Assembly (NCBI GenBank): GCA_015207585.1
Contig: JADEWQ010000024.1
Span: forward strand, 1 to 59,103
Direction of reading: 5' to 3'
DNA from: Pleurocapsales cyanobacterium LEGE 06147
Lineage (GTDB): Bacteria; Cyanobacteriota; Cyanobacteriia; Cyanobacteriales; Xenococcaceae
Length of the DNA stretch: 59,103 nt
Of this stretch, positions 9,338 to 17,404 are shown piece after piece. Numbering within the stretch: position 1 is the stretch's first letter; the number at the start of each line of letters is the position of its first letter. Both the position numbers and the translations under genes were made by a program. The notes under the pieces were generated by a model that had not been told where the DNA came from, made no database searches, and saw only the letters and a list, made by a program, of their open reading frames with translations.

Positions 9338-10126
9338 ATGAATAAAAGCTGCCGTGTTTTTAGCAAATGCTTTCTTAGTTTAGGATTAGTAGCTTTTTTT
9401 ACGATAATTGCTGAACCTATTGCCTATAGTCAGCGTGTTGTAGGAGCAGAAGATCGAGAAGAGGAAGCCAGAGAAGAAGAAAGCTATCTTTTTGCTCTCA
9501 AGCTTTTAGAAGAACCAGATAAGTACTTGACTATTAAGGGAACAAGGGACATCTTTCTAGAACCACAAATCTTGCCAGAAGAAAATAATCATCAAAAAGC
9601 TCCTCAACCATCACCAGAAGAAAACAATAATGAAGAAGCTCCTCAAACATCAACAGTAAGTCCCTACACTCTAACCTTTATCAAAAAATTTGAAGGTTTT
9701 AAGGAGCAAGCATACTGGGATACCGACGGTACTGCTGTAATTGGTTATGGACTGGCACAAATTAATGAGCAACCAGTGAAGATGGGCGATCGCATTACCC
9801 AAGCTCAAGCAGAAACTGCCTTACACGACAAATTAGAGAAGATTCAACAAGAAATACTTTCAGCAGTCGAAGTAGATTTAAATACTAATCAATTAGCAGC
9901 CCTTACCTCTTTGGTCTACAATACTGGTTCTCGTGTCCTAACTCGTAGCACTTTAATCAACAAACTAAATTCTGGCGATTATGTCGGTGCAGCTAACGAG
10001 TTTCCTCGTTGGAATAAAGCCAACATGGGTGGCAGATTAGTTCCTCTTGCCGGACTTACCAAACGCAGGCTGGCAGAAAAACAACTTTTTCTAGCCCCTT
10101 CTAATACTGTAGTAGCTAGTAACTAG
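9338..10126 (+). CDS. Secreted GH24 (T4-type) lysozyme
   Basis: 262 aa. The N-terminus is a signal peptide (MNKSCRVFSKCFLSLGLVAF, then FTIIAEPIAYS). An acidic, repetitive linker with two EENN(H/N)xxAPQ blocks follows. A GH24 muramidase domain runs from residue 110 to the end. The catalytic Glu is in KKFEGFKEQAYWD and the Asp follows nine residues later, as in T4 lysozyme. The position equivalent to T4 Thr26 is Val (TAVIGYG). LAALTSLVYNTG and FPRWNKANMGGRLVPLAGL-TKRR are typical. It probably remodels the wall rather than serving a phage, since no holin or phage genes are near. Start ATG after AGAGGAATTTTA. Confidence 0.9.
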   Translation: MNKSCRVFSKCFLSLGLVAFFTIIAEPIAYSQRVVGAEDREEEAREEESYLFALKLLEEPDKYLTIKGTRDIFLEPQILPEENNHQKAPQPSPEENNNEEAPQTSTVSPYTLTFIKKFEGFKEQAYWDTDGTAVIGYGLAQINEQPVKMGDRITQAQAETALHDKLEKIQQEILSAVEVDLNTNQLAALTSLVYNTGSRVLTRSTLINKLNSGDYVGAANEFPRWNKANMGGRLVPLAGLTKRRLAEKQLFLAPSNTVVASN

Positions 10127-10173
10127 TAAAAATACTTGCCAAACTAAATTAAAAATAACAGTAATTTTTTTTA

Positions 10174-10206
10174 GCGATCCCGCATTCGCGGGTGCTGCCG
10201 CACCGC
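10174..10206 (+). repeat. Double-hairpin palindromic repeat, copy B, intergenic
   Basis: A full 33-bp copy: GCGAT, then stem CCCGC/GCGGG with loop ATTC, then stem GGTGC/GCACC with loop TGCC, then CGC. It is in the spacer after the lysozyme gene. Removing 25 bases would leave GCGATCGC. The following bases (AAAGCGAACTTC) resemble, in inverted orientation, a short GC-rich stretch at about 29280. Confidence 0.85.
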
Positions 10207-10386
10207 GACCGAAGAAAGCGAACTTCTCGCGCTTGACCAAAGTACGGTCTTTTCGATTATTTCAGCTAATTGTTCCCTCGTTCGCTAAGAAACAAACCCT
10301 TACCAACTTCATGATGAAATAGCAAAATAGTATTGACACTATTTCACCCTCAAATGCGACAATAAAAGGCTACGTGAACTGCATAG

Positions 10387-11604
10387 GTGCCGATGAATTT
10401 AGATTGGATTAGCCGCGCCCAACGCCTAAGTATTCTGCCTCCGTATGTCTTTGCCCGTTTAGACGAACTCAAAGCCCGCGCGCGGGAACAGGGAATCGAT
10501 TTAATTGACTTGGGAATGGGTAATCCCGATGGTGCGCCCCCACAGCCAGTTATTGACGCGGCGATCGCTGCTTTAGCCAACCCCAAAAACCATGGCTATC
10601 CTCCCTTTGAAGGTACTGCCAGTTTTCGAACTGCAATTACTAATTGGTACAAACGCTGTTACGGAGTCGATCTCGATCCCGATAGCGAAGCTTTGCCTTT
10701 AATTGGTTCTAAAGAAGGACTATCTCATCTTGCTTTAGCCTATATCGATCCCGGTGATGTAGTTCTCGTGCCCAGTCCTTCCTATCCTGCCCATTTTCGC
10801 GGTCCTCTCATCGCTGGGGGTAAGCTTCATCCTATAATTCTTAAGCCAGAAAATGATTGGTCGATCGATTTAGCTACTATTCCCGACCAAGTAGCCCAAA
10901 AAGCTAAAATTTTCTATTTTAACTATCCTAATAATCCTACTACTGCTACCGCTCCACGAGAATTTTTTGAAGAAATCGTGGCTTTTGCCCATCGCTATCA
11001 AATTTTGTTAGTCCACGATCTTTGTTATGCAGAACTAGCTTTTGATGGCTATCAACCTACTAGTTTATTAGAAATTCCAGGGGCAAAAGAAATTGGTGTA
11101 GAATTTCATACCCTCTCTAAAACCTACAATATGGCAGGCTGGCGAGTGGGTTTTGTCGTCGGTAATTCAAATATTATTCAAGGTTTGCGCACTCTCAAAA
11201 CCAATCTCGACTACGGTATTTTTGCTGCAATTCAAACGGCAGCAGAAACGGCTTTGCAACTGCCGGATAAATATATCAAGGAGGTACAAGAACGTTACCG
11301 CCAGCGTAGAGATTTTTTGATTCAAGGTTTAGCGGAACTCGGTTGGCAAATTCCTCCCTCTAAAGCAACCATGTATCTTTGGGTTCCTACTCCGGTAGGA
11401 ATGGGTTCGACCGAATTTGCTCTTAATGTCTTGCAGAAGACAGGAGTGGTATTGACTCCAGGCAATGCTTTTGGGGAAGCTGGAGAAGGCTATGTTAGGA
11501 TTAGTTTAATTACTGAGTGCGATCGCTTGGGCGAAGTTCTGCGTCGATTTAAGCAAGCCAGAATTTGTTATCAGTCCGAATCTTTGCTGTCGTCGGATTC
11601 TTAA
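10387..11604 (+). CDS. PLP-dependent class I/II aminotransferase (DapL/AlaC-like)
   Basis: 405 aa. Fold-type I aminotransferase with the Schiff-base lysine in HTLSKTYNMAGWRVGF, substrate/PLP residues in NYPNNPTTATAP and the DLGMGNPDG N-terminal motif. Cyanobacterial members are annotated as LL-diaminopimelate or aspartate aminotransferase; substrate cannot be settled by eye. The track start is GTG at 10387; an ATG two codons later (10393) is equally possible. Its own terminator follows at 11621. Confidence 0.88.
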   Translation: MPMNLDWISRAQRLSILPPYVFARLDELKARAREQGIDLIDLGMGNPDGAPPQPVIDAAIAALANPKNHGYPPFEGTASFRTAITNWYKRCYGVDLDPDSEALPLIGSKEGLSHLALAYIDPGDVVLVPSPSYPAHFRGPLIAGGKLHPIILKPENDWSIDLATIPDQVAQKAKIFYFNYPNNPTTATAPREFFEEIVAFAHRYQILLVHDLCYAELAFDGYQPTSLLEIPGAKEIGVEFHTLSKTYNMAGWRVGFVVGNSNIIQGLRTLKTNLDYGIFAAIQTAAETALQLPDKYIKEVQERYRQRRDFLIQGLAELGWQIPPSKATMYLWVPTPVGMGSTEFALNVLQKTGVVLTPGNAFGEAGEGYVRISLITECDRLGEVLRRFKQARICYQSESLLSSDS

Positions 11605-11620
11605 AATAGAGCTAGAGTAT

Positions 11621-11670
11621 AAAAAGTAAGTTAGTTTTTATGTGTAAATACATAAAAATTTTTACTTTTT
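11621..11670 (+). terminator. Long hairpin after the aminotransferase gene
   Basis: AAAAAGTAA (11621-) pairs with TTACTTTTT (-11670), and within it TTTTTATG pairs with CATAAAAA across TGTAAATA. The hairpin lies 16 bp after the stop codon. It is AT-rich and may act in both directions. Confidence 0.5.
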
Positions 11671-12401
11671 AACTATCTCAATAATCAAGTTTGCGTGTTT
11701 TAACTTAAGCGGATAAACAGAAGAGAGTGTGAAATAGATACCAGAAAAGACGACCTTCTCTATAATTAAATGATTAGCAAATAAATTTTATTTTGTTGCT
11801 CGTATTTCGCTTGGTTGTAGTGTTCAACTAACTTATTTTTAATTTTTACTTACTAGTAAAAATACTGAGTTAAGAAATTCAAGTTAGAGGTAAATTAGAA
11901 AAGAAAGTAGTATTTATACCACTTGGAAATTAATTAGGGATTGGATTATGATGAGTTAAATGTATTAGTAGTTGCTAATCATTAATTGCTCACAAATTGT
12001 TCACAGTTCTTTCCCTATAGTTTGAGATACTAGACACCATCTAGTATCTCTTTCATTTTTTAAGCATAATCGTGCATTTGCCTCAGCGTCTTCAGCATAT
12101 CTACCAAAATATCAGTCAATATACTGCGATTATTGCCTGTAAATACGCTTATAAGTAGGTAGGCAAAATTTTTTATATATTTACTGACTTAAAAATAGGG
12201 AACAGGTGAAGAGGTATTCTCATGTATCCTGGTACATGCAGTTTCTGACGGCTACTTAGTTATATTTTCTGTTGCCTCTTGCCTCTTGCCTACTTCACCA
12301 AATGTCAAATTAATTTTAATACTTAATAGCTAATATCTCTAAAAGAACAAACAAAATAAATAAAAAAAAGAGCAATTAATAATTTGTTTTGCCTTAGTTT
12401 G
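11671..12401. other. Intergenic, about 730 bp with an orphan terminator
   Basis: No convincing reading frame is seen. The region is AT-rich and contains a strong plus-strand terminator at 12024-12060, far from any upstream gene. The motif TTGCCTCTTGCCTCTTGCCTA near 12280 is a short direct repeat. A small non-coding RNA ending at 12060 is possible. Confidence 0.4.
12024..12060 (+). terminator. Strong intrinsic terminator with no gene assigned
   Basis: Perfect 10-bp stem GAGATACTAG (12024-12033) / CTAGTATCTC (12041-12050), loop ACACCAT, followed by TTTCATTTTTT. The T-run exists only on the plus side. The nearest upstream plus-strand gene ends 420 bp earlier and has its own hairpin, so this site probably ends an unannotated transcript. 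Confidence 0.65.
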
Positions 12402-13487
12402 TCAGTCTTGAGAAGAGAAATAATCAACAATTGCTCTGGCAATAGTTTCGGTACCATTTTTAGGGAGAGAAGCAGCTTGACGGGGAGGCACGAGATTTTG
12501 ATGCAAAAAATGCCAGTTATCCTCAAAAAATTGAGCAGGAGTGATAATTTGATGATAAGACCAATCTCGAATTCCTTCTATAAGAATTGGGGCTTCGGCA
12601 AAGTCTTCGCGAGTAAGGGAAACAATAGGTACATCTAAAATTAAAGCTTCAGAAAAAGTACTGAACCCTGGCTTGGAAACTACCCGGCCACAAAGAGGCA
12701 TAAAATCCACGGGACGGTATGAATGAGCTAGGATCTTGATTAAATTAGGAAGTTCGGGAGCTTGGCGATCGAAAGTAATAAATTGCCAATTGGGGAATTT
12801 TTGGAGATTGTGGTAGGGAATGGCTTGTAGCCCTAAACCCCCAAAAGTTAGCAAAACTATCTTCTCTTGAGGAGCTGTAAGCTTAAATCGAGAACGCAAT
12901 TCCTCTGGAGTATAGTAAGGTGTACCTCCAGTTAAACCAACATCGGTAACGTGACTGAACGCGCTCATCGGTTCTGACAAGGGCAATTTAAACAAGCGAT
13001 CGCATTGATGATAGCATTCCTCGATCCAAGTCACCATTTGTGCAAAAGGTTCTCCCCAGTTACGATAGATAAAGTCCCAACCAAAATTACTCATCATCCA
13101 ACAAGGAATTCCCGCCGCCCGAGCAATTGATGCTGCTAAGGGAGGAATATCGGCTAAAATCAAGCCTACTTCGCGATCGCGGATAAAATCTACCTCTTCA
13201 GCCACCAAGAATTTTTGACAAGTGCGAATTCGCTGCATTTTTTCTAAAGTAGCAGCTTTATCCATTGTTAAACTATCTCTTTGAATTACGCCTATATCCA
13301 ACACGCGAGGACGATATTGAAAATTTCTTTTAAGATAAGACTCCAACAACCATCGAGGTGCAGTAGTTACCAAAATTAGCGAAATATCTGGACGTAATTG
13401 CTGTACTTTTGCTGCTACCGATGCCGTGCGGACGGCATGACCAAAACCGTGACTGGTAATGGCAAGATAAAGTACGGGCTCGGGCAT
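12402..13487 (-). CDS. GT-B fold glycosyltransferase-like protein
   Basis: 361 aa. The N-terminus MPEPVLYLAITSHGFGHAVR has the SHGFGHxxR pattern of MurG-like/UGT-like transferases and of the N-terminal domain of sugar-kinase fusions. The C-terminal half has VVSKPGFSTFSEALILDVPI, a donor-binding segment typical of GT-B enzymes. A sugar-nucleotide-dependent transferase acting on an unknown acceptor is the best guess. It is a single gene, convergent with the aminotransferase gene. Confidence 0.75.
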   Translation of the reverse strand: MPEPVLYLAITSHGFGHAVRTASVAAKVQQLRPDISLILVTTAPRWLLESYLKRNFQYRPRVLDIGVIQRDSLTMDKAATLEKMQRIRTCQKFLVAEEVDFIRDREVGLILADIPPLAASIARAAGIPCWMMSNFGWDFIYRNWGEPFAQMVTWIEECYHQCDRLFKLPLSEPMSAFSHVTDVGLTGGTPYYTPEELRSRFKLTAPQEKIVLLTFGGLGLQAIPYHNLQKFPNWQFITFDRQAPELPNLIKILAHSYRPVDFMPLCGRVVSKPGFSTFSEALILDVPIVSLTREDFAEAPILIEGIRDWSYHQIITPAQFFEDNWHFLHQNLVPPRQAASLPKNGTETIARAIVDYFSSQD

Positions 13488-13525
13488 GGAATCGACTTGT
13501 TCTTAGATGGGATTAACTTTTAAGA

Positions 13526-13610
13526 GTTTGACGTTCCCATCACTTCTAAGTGAGGGATTCTTGGGCTGAGCATTGCCCGTTCAGGTTTCCCCCTACTACT
13601 GGTCTTACGC
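13526..13610 (-). mobile_element. IS200/IS605 right end with TnpB tail
   Basis: On the minus strand the TnpB C-terminal tail VRPVVGGNLNGQCSAQESLT ends at 13547. It overlaps the hairpin CCCTCACTT-AGA-AGTGATGGG (13536-13556), followed by AACGTCAAA. This hairpin plus a GTCAA tail is the usual right end of TnpB-encoding IS200/IS605 elements. The rest of the element is gone. Similar ends occur at 44630 and perhaps 7728. Confidence 0.6.
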
Positions 13611-13763
13611 GCTCATATCTAAGCTATTGAAGCTTATGTTTGGATTGAACCCTATATCTTGAATTGTCAATGTACGCGATATCGGTTAGATATCTGAGGT
13701 TTTTATACAGGTTGATTACCTTGCCTGTTAGACTTAACGTAGCACTAAATAAACTACAAGACA

Positions 13764-13916
13764 ATGGGTAGAAGCAAGATTTTAAGAGTCAGGCTTTCTG
13801 AGGAAGAGTGGAAAAAACTAGAAAGTTATGCCAAATCTAAAGAATATACGATGAGTGAAGTTATTCGCGATTATATCAAGACCTTGACCAGCAATCCATC
13901 CCGTCAGCAGAGCTGA
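13764..13916 (+). CDS. Small ribbon-helix-helix DNA-binding protein, 50 aa
   Basis: A short frame beginning MGRSKILRVRLSEEEWKKLE and continuing SYAKSKEYTMSEVIRDYIKTL. This is a classic ribbon-helix-helix (CopG/Arc) pattern: an N-terminal strand with alternating basic and hydrophobic residues, then two helices. It probably dimerises and represses a nearby promoter. It lies 150 bp from an IS200/IS605 right-end remnant, so it may have come with a mobile element or be an orphan antitoxin. No partner toxin is visible. Confidence 0.7.
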   Translation: MGRSKILRVRLSEEEWKKLESYAKSKEYTMSEVIRDYIKTLTSNPSRQQS

Positions 13917-14111
13917 GGGTCTTCTTGCTGGAATGCAGATAAACAGTCTGCAAGTTTCCCGAAACCTATTTTCTGGTAGTAAGTCTTAATTAATTGAATA
14001 ATTTTGACAAAGTGAACGTATCTTATCCTAAGTGAATGATAACTAGCGATTAGCGTATTTTTCCCTTTTCTGGTAGTTTAATCCCAATAGTGAGGTCAAA
14101 GGTAAAATAAA

Positions 14112-14792
14112 ATGAAAATTCTTGTAGTAGAAGATGATGAACGCATCAGTGATGCGATCGCAGAATACCTTAGCGATCAGCACTATGCCGTAGAGGTTGC
14201 CACCGACGGGCAAACCGCGTGGGAACTGCTTGAGGTATTTAGTTACGATTTAATTCTGCTCGATATCATGCTACCGGAAATAGATGGTATTGCTCTTTGT
14301 CAGCGACTGCGAGCCAAAAACTGCGATCTTCCAATACTGATGTTGACTGGAAAAGATACCATCGGCGACAAGGTAGAGGGATTGGATGCAGGAGCCGACG
14401 ACTACTTAGTTAAACCCTTTGAATTGGAAGAGTTGTCTGCTCGCATTCGCGCTCTTTTAAGGCGGGGAGGCTCGACTACACCTCCCGTACTTACTTGGGG
14501 AGATTTACGTTTAGACCCCAGTAGTTGCGAAGTTTTTTATCAAGAAAAACAGTTATTTTTAAGCCCCAAAGAATACAAACTTTTAGAATTTTTCTTGCGC
14601 AACGGTAGACGAGTCTTTAGTCGCGCTCAAATTTTGGAACATCTTTGGTCTTTTGAGCAAATACCAGAAGAAGCTACCGTCAAAGCCCACATTAGAGGAT
14701 TAAGGCAAAAACTAGAATTAGTAGGGGCTCCTCACGACTTAATTGAGACGGTTTATGGCTTGGGTTATCGTCTTAAAGAGCAACCGCAATAG
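14112..14792 (+). CDS. OmpR/PhoB-family response regulator
   Basis: 226 aa. The receiver domain (1-120) has the acidic pair in VVEDDE, phospho-acceptor Asp51 in LILLDIMLPEIDG, Thr in MLTGKD and Lys in YLVKPF. The C-terminal winged helix (about 128-222) ends in DLIETVYGLGYRLKEQ. The histidine kinase gene follows after 63 bp, so they form one two-component system. The order (regulator, then kinase) and sequence resemble cyanobacterial RppA/RppB-like pairs, but the stimulus cannot be inferred. Confidence 0.93.
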   Translation: MKILVVEDDERISDAIAEYLSDQHYAVEVATDGQTAWELLEVFSYDLILLDIMLPEIDGIALCQRLRAKNCDLPILMLTGKDTIGDKVEGLDAGADDYLVKPFELEELSARIRALLRRGGSTTPPVLTWGDLRLDPSSCEVFYQEKQLFLSPKEYKLLEFFLRNGRRVFSRAQILEHLWSFEQIPEEATVKAHIRGLRQKLELVGAPHDLIETVYGLGYRLKEQPQ

Positions 14793-14855
14793 CCGGAATT
14801 GGTAGTAATGAATAATAGATAAGAAATCAAAATAAAAGAGAGTTTGGCATAACTC

Positions 14856-16220
14856 ATGAGACATTCTCAGACTGCTCAAACTAAATCTATATCGAAAAAT
14901 AATAAGAAGCGACCAAATATCAGTATGTCTCCCGGTCTACGGGGACGACTGCTTCTTTCTTATCTAATCGTAATGGCGGCAATTTTGAGCGTGTTTGGTA
15001 CGGGAGTTTTTGTTTTCTTTAGCCGTAACCTTTATCGTCAATTAGATAAAAAACTGCTGACTCTAGCTCAATCTGCTGCACCATCTTTTATAGAAGTCAA
15101 AAATCGAGGACCTAAATTCCTCAATCAAGTTGAAGAAGTTCCTTGGCGGGATATTTTTAACCGCGATCAACAAAGCCTAGAATGGTTTGATGCTCAAGGT
15201 AACTTAATAGGCAGTAAAGGTATTATTAGACTGGAGTTGCCGCCGAAAACTGGAGCTTATAATTTTTATCAAAATACGAATAGAGTTCCCGTTCGCACTT
15301 ATACTATTTCAGTTTTCAGAGATAACACCGAACTCAATCAACCTAATTTAGAAGGATTTATTCGTGCCAGTCAATCTATTGAAGAAATCGAAACAGTAAA
15401 GAATCAACTATTTTGGGTATTGATTATTGGGGGAATGATGACTCTAATCCTGATTGGATTTGGTGGTTTTTGGTTAACTCAAAAAGCTATCGAACCAATT
15501 GAGCAGAGCTTTCAAAGACTCAAACAATTTACTGCCGATGCCTCCCACGAATTGCGCGGACCTTTAACGGCAATTAAAGCTTCTGTTGATGTCATGCAGA
15601 GCCACCCAGAAAGAATTCACCCCAAAGATACTAAAAAATTGACAGCTGTTGCTAGTGCCACTATCCAAATGAGTCAACTAATTGAGGATTTACTCTTTCT
15701 AGCACGAACCGATCGAGATGTTTCTCTGCCAATGCGGGAACGCACGAGAATTTCTCTCAATCAAATTTTACAAAATCAGGTTGTATTGCTAGAATCCTTT
15801 GCCCACAAAAAAAATATTATGCTTAAATATCATGCGGGTGCGAATGTAGATGTTTTTGGGGATAAAACTCAATTGATTCGCTTATTTTCTAATTTGTTAG
15901 AAAATGCTTTACAATATACTCCTTCTGGAGGTCAAGTTAGCTTAAATCTGAGTAGACAAAATCGTTTTGCTCTGATTAGTGTCAGAGATACTGGTATTGG
16001 CATAGCCCCCGAACAAATACCGTTTATCTTCGATCGCTTTTGGCGTGCAGACAAAGCTCGTTCTCGACGAGAAGGAGGTACTGGATTAGGACTAGCTATA
16101 GCTCAAGCGATCGCTAAAAGCCACGGAGGCAAAATTACTGTTCAGAGTCAAGCTAATGTCGGTAGTTGTTTTCAAGTACGCCTTCCTGTACTGATTTCAA
16201 TCCGAGAACGTCTTACTTAA
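14856..16220 (+). CDS. Membrane sensor histidine kinase
   Basis: 454 aa. TM1 is about 31-56 and TM2 about 185-208, with a ~125-residue periplasmic domain between. HisKA has phospho-His231 in DASHELRGPL. The ATPase domain has the N box (NLLENALQYTPSGG), G1 (DTGIGIAPEQIPFIFDRFWR) and G2 (GGTGLGLAIAQAIAKSHGG). No clear HAMP domain is visible beyond a short linker after TM2. It should phosphorylate the regulator encoded just upstream. Confidence 0.93.
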   Translation: MRHSQTAQTKSISKNNKKRPNISMSPGLRGRLLLSYLIVMAAILSVFGTGVFVFFSRNLYRQLDKKLLTLAQSAAPSFIEVKNRGPKFLNQVEEVPWRDIFNRDQQSLEWFDAQGNLIGSKGIIRLELPPKTGAYNFYQNTNRVPVRTYTISVFRDNTELNQPNLEGFIRASQSIEEIETVKNQLFWVLIIGGMMTLILIGFGGFWLTQKAIEPIEQSFQRLKQFTADASHELRGPLTAIKASVDVMQSHPERIHPKDTKKLTAVASATIQMSQLIEDLLFLARTDRDVSLPMRERTRISLNQILQNQVVLLESFAHKKNIMLKYHAGANVDVFGDKTQLIRLFSNLLENALQYTPSGGQVSLNLSRQNRFALISVRDTGIGIAPEQIPFIFDRFWRADKARSRREGGTGLGLAIAQAIAKSHGGKITVQSQANVGSCFQVRLPVLISIRERLT

Positions 16221-16344
16221 AAATAGTTGGAATTACAGTATAAATTCATTGGTCGGACTACTGCCAAATCAATCGATGAATAATATTAGCTCATCACAAT
16301 CTTGAGCCGAGCGAAGATTTAAGAGCCTGTGAAGCTAAATGAAG

Positions 16345-16372
16345 CTCCTGTCTTAGCATAAGCGGACAGGAG
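16345..16372. terminator. Hairpin between convergent kinase and cydB genes
   Basis: CTCCTGTC (16345-16352) pairs with GACAGGAG (16365-16372) around a 12-nt loop. No clean T-run follows on either side. Its position between converging genes suggests a bidirectional stop or mRNA 3' protection. Confidence 0.4.
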
Positions 16373-16376
16373 TAGT

Positions 16377-17396
16377 TCACTCAGCTTCTCCATAGTTACC
16401 AGTAGTAATTTTGCCTCGGAAAACTACATACTGATATAGGTTGTAGAACAACATCACGGGAATCAGAGCACCGATAAAGATAATCATAATGACCAGCGAA
16501 CTGGGGTCAGCAGCAGCTTGATAGATAGTAATCTTGGTAGGAATAATGTAGGGAAAAACGACCATCCCCAGACCGATGAAGGTAAGTAAGAAAATCAGAA
16601 TTGTCCAGATAAAGGGCATTCTTTCTTTTTTTTGATTCAGACTTTTGAGCAGTTGCCAAATTAGTAAAATGCCAAGTAAGGGAATCAGGGCAAACAGATA
16701 AACAAGAGGTTGGGAAAATAAGCGAGTACGAGCAGATTCGTAAAAAATCGGAGTAATGACCGTAACGATCGCTGCTCCAATCAAAGTGGTTACAGCCGCG
16801 ATCGTAGCAGTTTTGTAGTGAGTCTTCTGTAGCTCTCCTTCTGTCTTCCAAATTAGATAGGTAGAACCAATCAAGACATAGCCTTGAATTAGGGTCAAAG
16901 CTACTATTATTGATGGCACGCTCAACCAATCCCAACTCGTGCCAATAAAATGACCGGCTCTGTCAACTTGAATTCCTTTGAGTACGCCGCCGAGAGCAAA
17001 TCCTTGACCTAAGGCTGCTAAAAAACTTCCCATACCAAAGGCAAAGTTCCAGAAAAACTTGCGGTTGGCTTGTTCGCGAAATTCAAACGCTACAGCTCGA
17101 AAGATTAACCCAAACAGCATGATAAAAATAGGAACGTGCAAGGCATTCAAAATCGTGCTGTAAGCGAGGGGAAATGCCCCAAATAGACCTCCTCCCATCA
17201 GTACTAGCCAGGTTTCGTTTGCATCCCAGATGTTACTCAAACTAGTCATGAGGATGCTGCGACGTTCTTCAGTAGAAGAAGTCAGGGACAAAATTCCGAC
17301 CCCCAAGTCAAACCCATCAAGCATGACATAAAGAAAGAGAAACAGAGCTAAAATGCCAAACCAGACTTGAGGAAGTAAATAAGTTAATGTCTCCAT
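16377..17396 (-). CDS. cydB: Cytochrome bd-type oxidase subunit II
   Basis: 339 aa, about eight to nine membrane segments. The N-terminal FLYVMLDGFDLGVGILSL and SNIWDANETWLVLMGGGLFGAFPLAY are CydB hallmarks. With CydA it forms the terminal oxidase of the respiratory chain in cytoplasmic and/or thylakoid membranes. It starts 8 bp after the cydA stop, so the two are co-transcribed. Confidence 0.95.
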   Translation of the reverse strand: METLTYLLPQVWFGILALFLFLYVMLDGFDLGVGILSLTSSTEERRSILMTSLSNIWDANETWLVLMGGGLFGAFPLAYSTILNALHVPIFIMLFGLIFRAVAFEFREQANRKFFWNFAFGMGSFLAALGQGFALGGVLKGIQVDRAGHFIGTSWDWLSVPSIIVALTLIQGYVLIGSTYLIWKTEGELQKTHYKTATIAAVTTLIGAAIVTVITPIFYESARTRLFSQPLVYLFALIPLLGILLIWQLLKSLNQKKERMPFIWTILIFLLTFIGLGMVVFPYIIPTKITIYQAAADPSSLVIMIIFIGALIPVMLFYNLYQYVVFRGKITTGNYGEAE

Positions 17397-17404
17397 CCAA
17401 CCTC

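Noticed and set aside
9338-10126. Lysozyme gene as a sign of a prophage
   Set aside because: It has a Sec-type signal peptide and no holin, structural, integrase or other phage genes nearby.
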